This document shows positions 33,646-34,891 of a stretch of 34,891 bases of DNA, one piece after another; the first letter of the stretch is position 1; each line of letters opens with the position of its first letter. Made by a program: the position numbers and the translations under genes. The notes below the pieces were generated by a model. It did not search any database. It saw nothing but the letters and a program-made list of their open reading frames with translations, and was not told the origin of the DNA. This DNA comes from an uncultured Prolixibacteraceae bacterium (GTDB lineage: Bacteria; Bacteroidota; Bacteroidia; Bacteroidales; Prolixibacteraceae): positions 1 to 34,891 of the forward strand of contig CAJXZG010000058.1 in assembly GCA_913063265.1 (NCBI GenBank), given 5' to 3'.

Positions 33646-33697
33646 GATAAGATTAGATTTTGAGATCTACATTGATTAGTTTTCGGGGGATTTGAAC

Positions 33698-33794
33698 AGA
33701 TTCCTCGCTTCGCTCGGAATGACAACCCTCCCAACAGCATTAAAACTGTGACCTCTTGTCATTCTGAACGAAATGCAATGAAGTGAAAGAATCT
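33698..33794. repeat. Palindromic interspersed repeat (REP/MITE-like)
   Basis: The left arm 33698-33724 (AGATTCCTCGCTTCGCTCGG, then AATGACA) and the right arm 33757-33794 (TGTCATTCTGAACGAA and so on to AGAATCT) are imperfect inverted copies separated by 32 bases. The right arm contains an extra segment. This TGTCATTCTGA...GAATCT type of element recurs between genes in many Bacteroidota genomes. It has no ORF. It sits between the DUF1338 gene and the convergent PPK2 gene and could form a transcript-end hairpin. Confidence 0.75.
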
Positions 33795-33915
33795 TTTCCA
33801 TATTATTTGTTTTACCGGATAACAGTAATTCTTATTACAAAGTAATATGACGAAAAACAAGACCGGGAGAAAACAATAAAAGTCAAAATTTTTCTTTGCG
33901 AATAACCTTCTGTTT

Positions 33916-34725
33916 TTAATACACCTTAGGAACATAAGTCACTTCATCAAGCGGAGGCCGCACATAACCTTTATTGTCTTTTCTTGGTGGAAGTTCCATT
34001 GGTGGTGGAGTAAGATCTTTGTAAGGAATTAATGAAAGCAGGTGATGAATACAGTTTAATCGTGCCTGTTTTTTATTATCAGCATCGACAGTGTACCACG
34101 GGCTAAGTTTTGTATCGGTATAAGCAAACATTTCATCTTTTGCTTTTGAATATTCTGTATATAGTTCTCGGGATTTCAAATCCATAGGACTAAGTTTCCA
34201 TCTTTTGGTAAGATTATTTATCCTTGAAATAAACCTTTTTTCCTGTTCTTCTTCACTTACTGAAAACCAATATTTTATTAAAATTATCCCTGAGCGAATT
34301 AACATTCTCTCAAAATTGGGGCAGGCACGTAAAAAATCCCAGTATTCTTCATCCGTACAAAAGCCCATTACTTTCTCCACTCCGGCCCGGTTGTACCAGC
34401 TTCTGTCGAAAATTACCATTTCTCCGGCTGCAGGCAAATGCGCCACGTAACGCTGAAAATACCATTGAGATTTTTCTCTTTCGGTAGGAGTACCAAGTGC
34501 TACCACTTTGCAAATTCGGGGATTTAAAACCTGGATTATTCTTTTAATTGTTCCTCCTTTTCCCGCTGCATCCCGTCCTTCGAAAATTACAACCACCCTC
34601 AATCCCTGGTGTTTTATCCACTCCTGAAGTTTTATCAATTCAACCTGGAGTTTGTTTAGTTCGTGTTCATAATTTTTCCTGGAGATTTTATGATGATTTT
34701 CTCCGTTTGAACCTGCTTTTGCCAT
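33916..34725 (-). CDS. ppk2: Polyphosphate kinase 2 (PPK2)
   Basis: 269 residues, cytoplasmic, P-loop kinase fold. Walker A is Gly-Arg-Asp-Ala-Ala-Gly-Lys-Gly-Gly (50-58). Walker B is Val-Ile-Phe-Asp-Arg-Ser-Trp-Tyr-Asn-Arg (Asp107-Arg108), and the lid helix follows with Arg-Phe-Ile-Ser-Arg. The motif Gly-Thr-Pro-Thr-Glu-Arg-Glu-Lys-Ser-Gln-Trp-Tyr-Phe-Gln-Arg-Tyr (78-93) is a family hallmark. The single-domain length fits class I, which mostly phosphorylates nucleoside diphosphates with polyphosphate; class cannot be settled by eye. A short Pro-rich tail with Arg and Tyr ends the protein. Single gene, convergent with DUF1338. Confidence 0.93.
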   Translation of the reverse strand: MAKAGSNGENHHKISRKNYEHELNKLQVELIKLQEWIKHQGLRVVVIFEGRDAAGKGGTIKRIIQVLNPRICKVVALGTPTEREKSQWYFQRYVAHLPAAGEMVIFDRSWYNRAGVEKVMGFCTDEEYWDFLRACPNFERMLIRSGIILIKYWFSVSEEEQEKRFISRINNLTKRWKLSPMDLKSRELYTEYSKAKDEMFAYTDTKLSPWYTVDADNKKQARLNCIHHLLSLIPYKDLTPPPMELPPRKDNKGYVRPPLDEVTYVPKVY

Positions 34726-34769
34726 ATCCCCTAAGTTTAATTATGGTTTCTATTAAAATGAAATTCCTT

Positions 34770-34799
34770 TAAATTTAGTGAAATTTAAACAGATACAAA
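34770..34799 (-). promoter_or_regulatory. Candidate promoter of ppk2
   Basis: On the minus strand TTTG (34799-34796), an 18-base spacer and TAAATTTA (34777-34770) approximate the TTTG / TAnnTTTG arrangement with one mismatch in the last base. The ATG is about 45 bases downstream. Low certainty in such AT-rich DNA. Confidence 0.3.
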
Positions 34800-34891
34800 C
34801 AGAGCCTAACTTAAAGTTCTTCTTTAACCAGGGGGTATTTGCCAAAAAATGATAATTATACCAAAATATAAGCACCAAATAAACTGTCTTT

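Overview
The window is AT-rich chromosomal DNA from a Bacteroidota bacterium. The evidence is two proteins with C-terminal type IX secretion (T9SS) sorting domains, a TonB-dependent receptor next to HmuY-like proteins, a Porin_10-type porin, almost no Shine-Dalgarno sequences, and several -7 boxes of the Bacteroidota form TAnnTTTG. The protein set fits the class Bacteroidia, perhaps Marinilabiliales/Prolixibacteraceae; that finer placement is inference. No phage, integrase, transposase or CRISPR array was seen.

Layout. 1-640: 3' end of a 23S rRNA gene, a spacer with two hairpins, 5S rRNA and its terminator. 852-4267: porin and lytic transglycosylase, overlapping by one base. 4340-4948: CoA-type Nudix hydrolase on the minus strand. 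5256-10421 (minus): a probable haem or metal acquisition locus, read as a small membrane protein, a T9SS-sorted HmuY-like protein, a TonB receptor and a HmuY-like lipoprotein. Upstream lies a perfect CRP/FNR-type box, and a terminator-like hairpin sits just before the receptor. 10645-12540: S9 prolyl-oligopeptidase-type lipoprotein. 12612-14909 (minus): LolC/E-like permease and a flippase-like membrane protein, divergent from 15092-19588: rsmA, mgtE, a RimB-like protease, rimK and an aspartoacylase-family protein. 19693-20946 (minus): MacB-like permease. 21189-28446: purH followed by the complete rod-shape set mreB, mreC, mreD, mrdA (PBP2), rodA. 28448-29065 (minus): AcpH-like protein. 29288-31045 (minus): large T9SS cargo of unknown function. 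31046-31718: long AT-rich spacer with palindromes. 31719-32627: PfkB-family protein lacking its catalytic Asp. 32722-33645: DUF1338 (2-oxoadipate dioxygenase family). 33698-33794: palindromic interspersed repeat. 33916-34725 (minus): PPK2 polyphosphate kinase.

How the genes work together. mreBCD-mrdA-rodA is the elongasome and needs no special explanation. The rsmA to aspartoacylase run joins a 16S rRNA methylase, a Mg2+ channel, the S6 glutamate ligase RimK, the RimB-type protease and a zinc carboxypeptidase-fold enzyme. It reads as a module that adds and trims a glutamate tail, coupled to ribosome maturation. The HmuY-TonB locus carries two paralogous ligand-binding proteins with different surface anchoring, one on each side of a single receptor. 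With the PfkB-like pseudokinase candidate, these are the most unusual parts of an otherwise housekeeping-rich segment.
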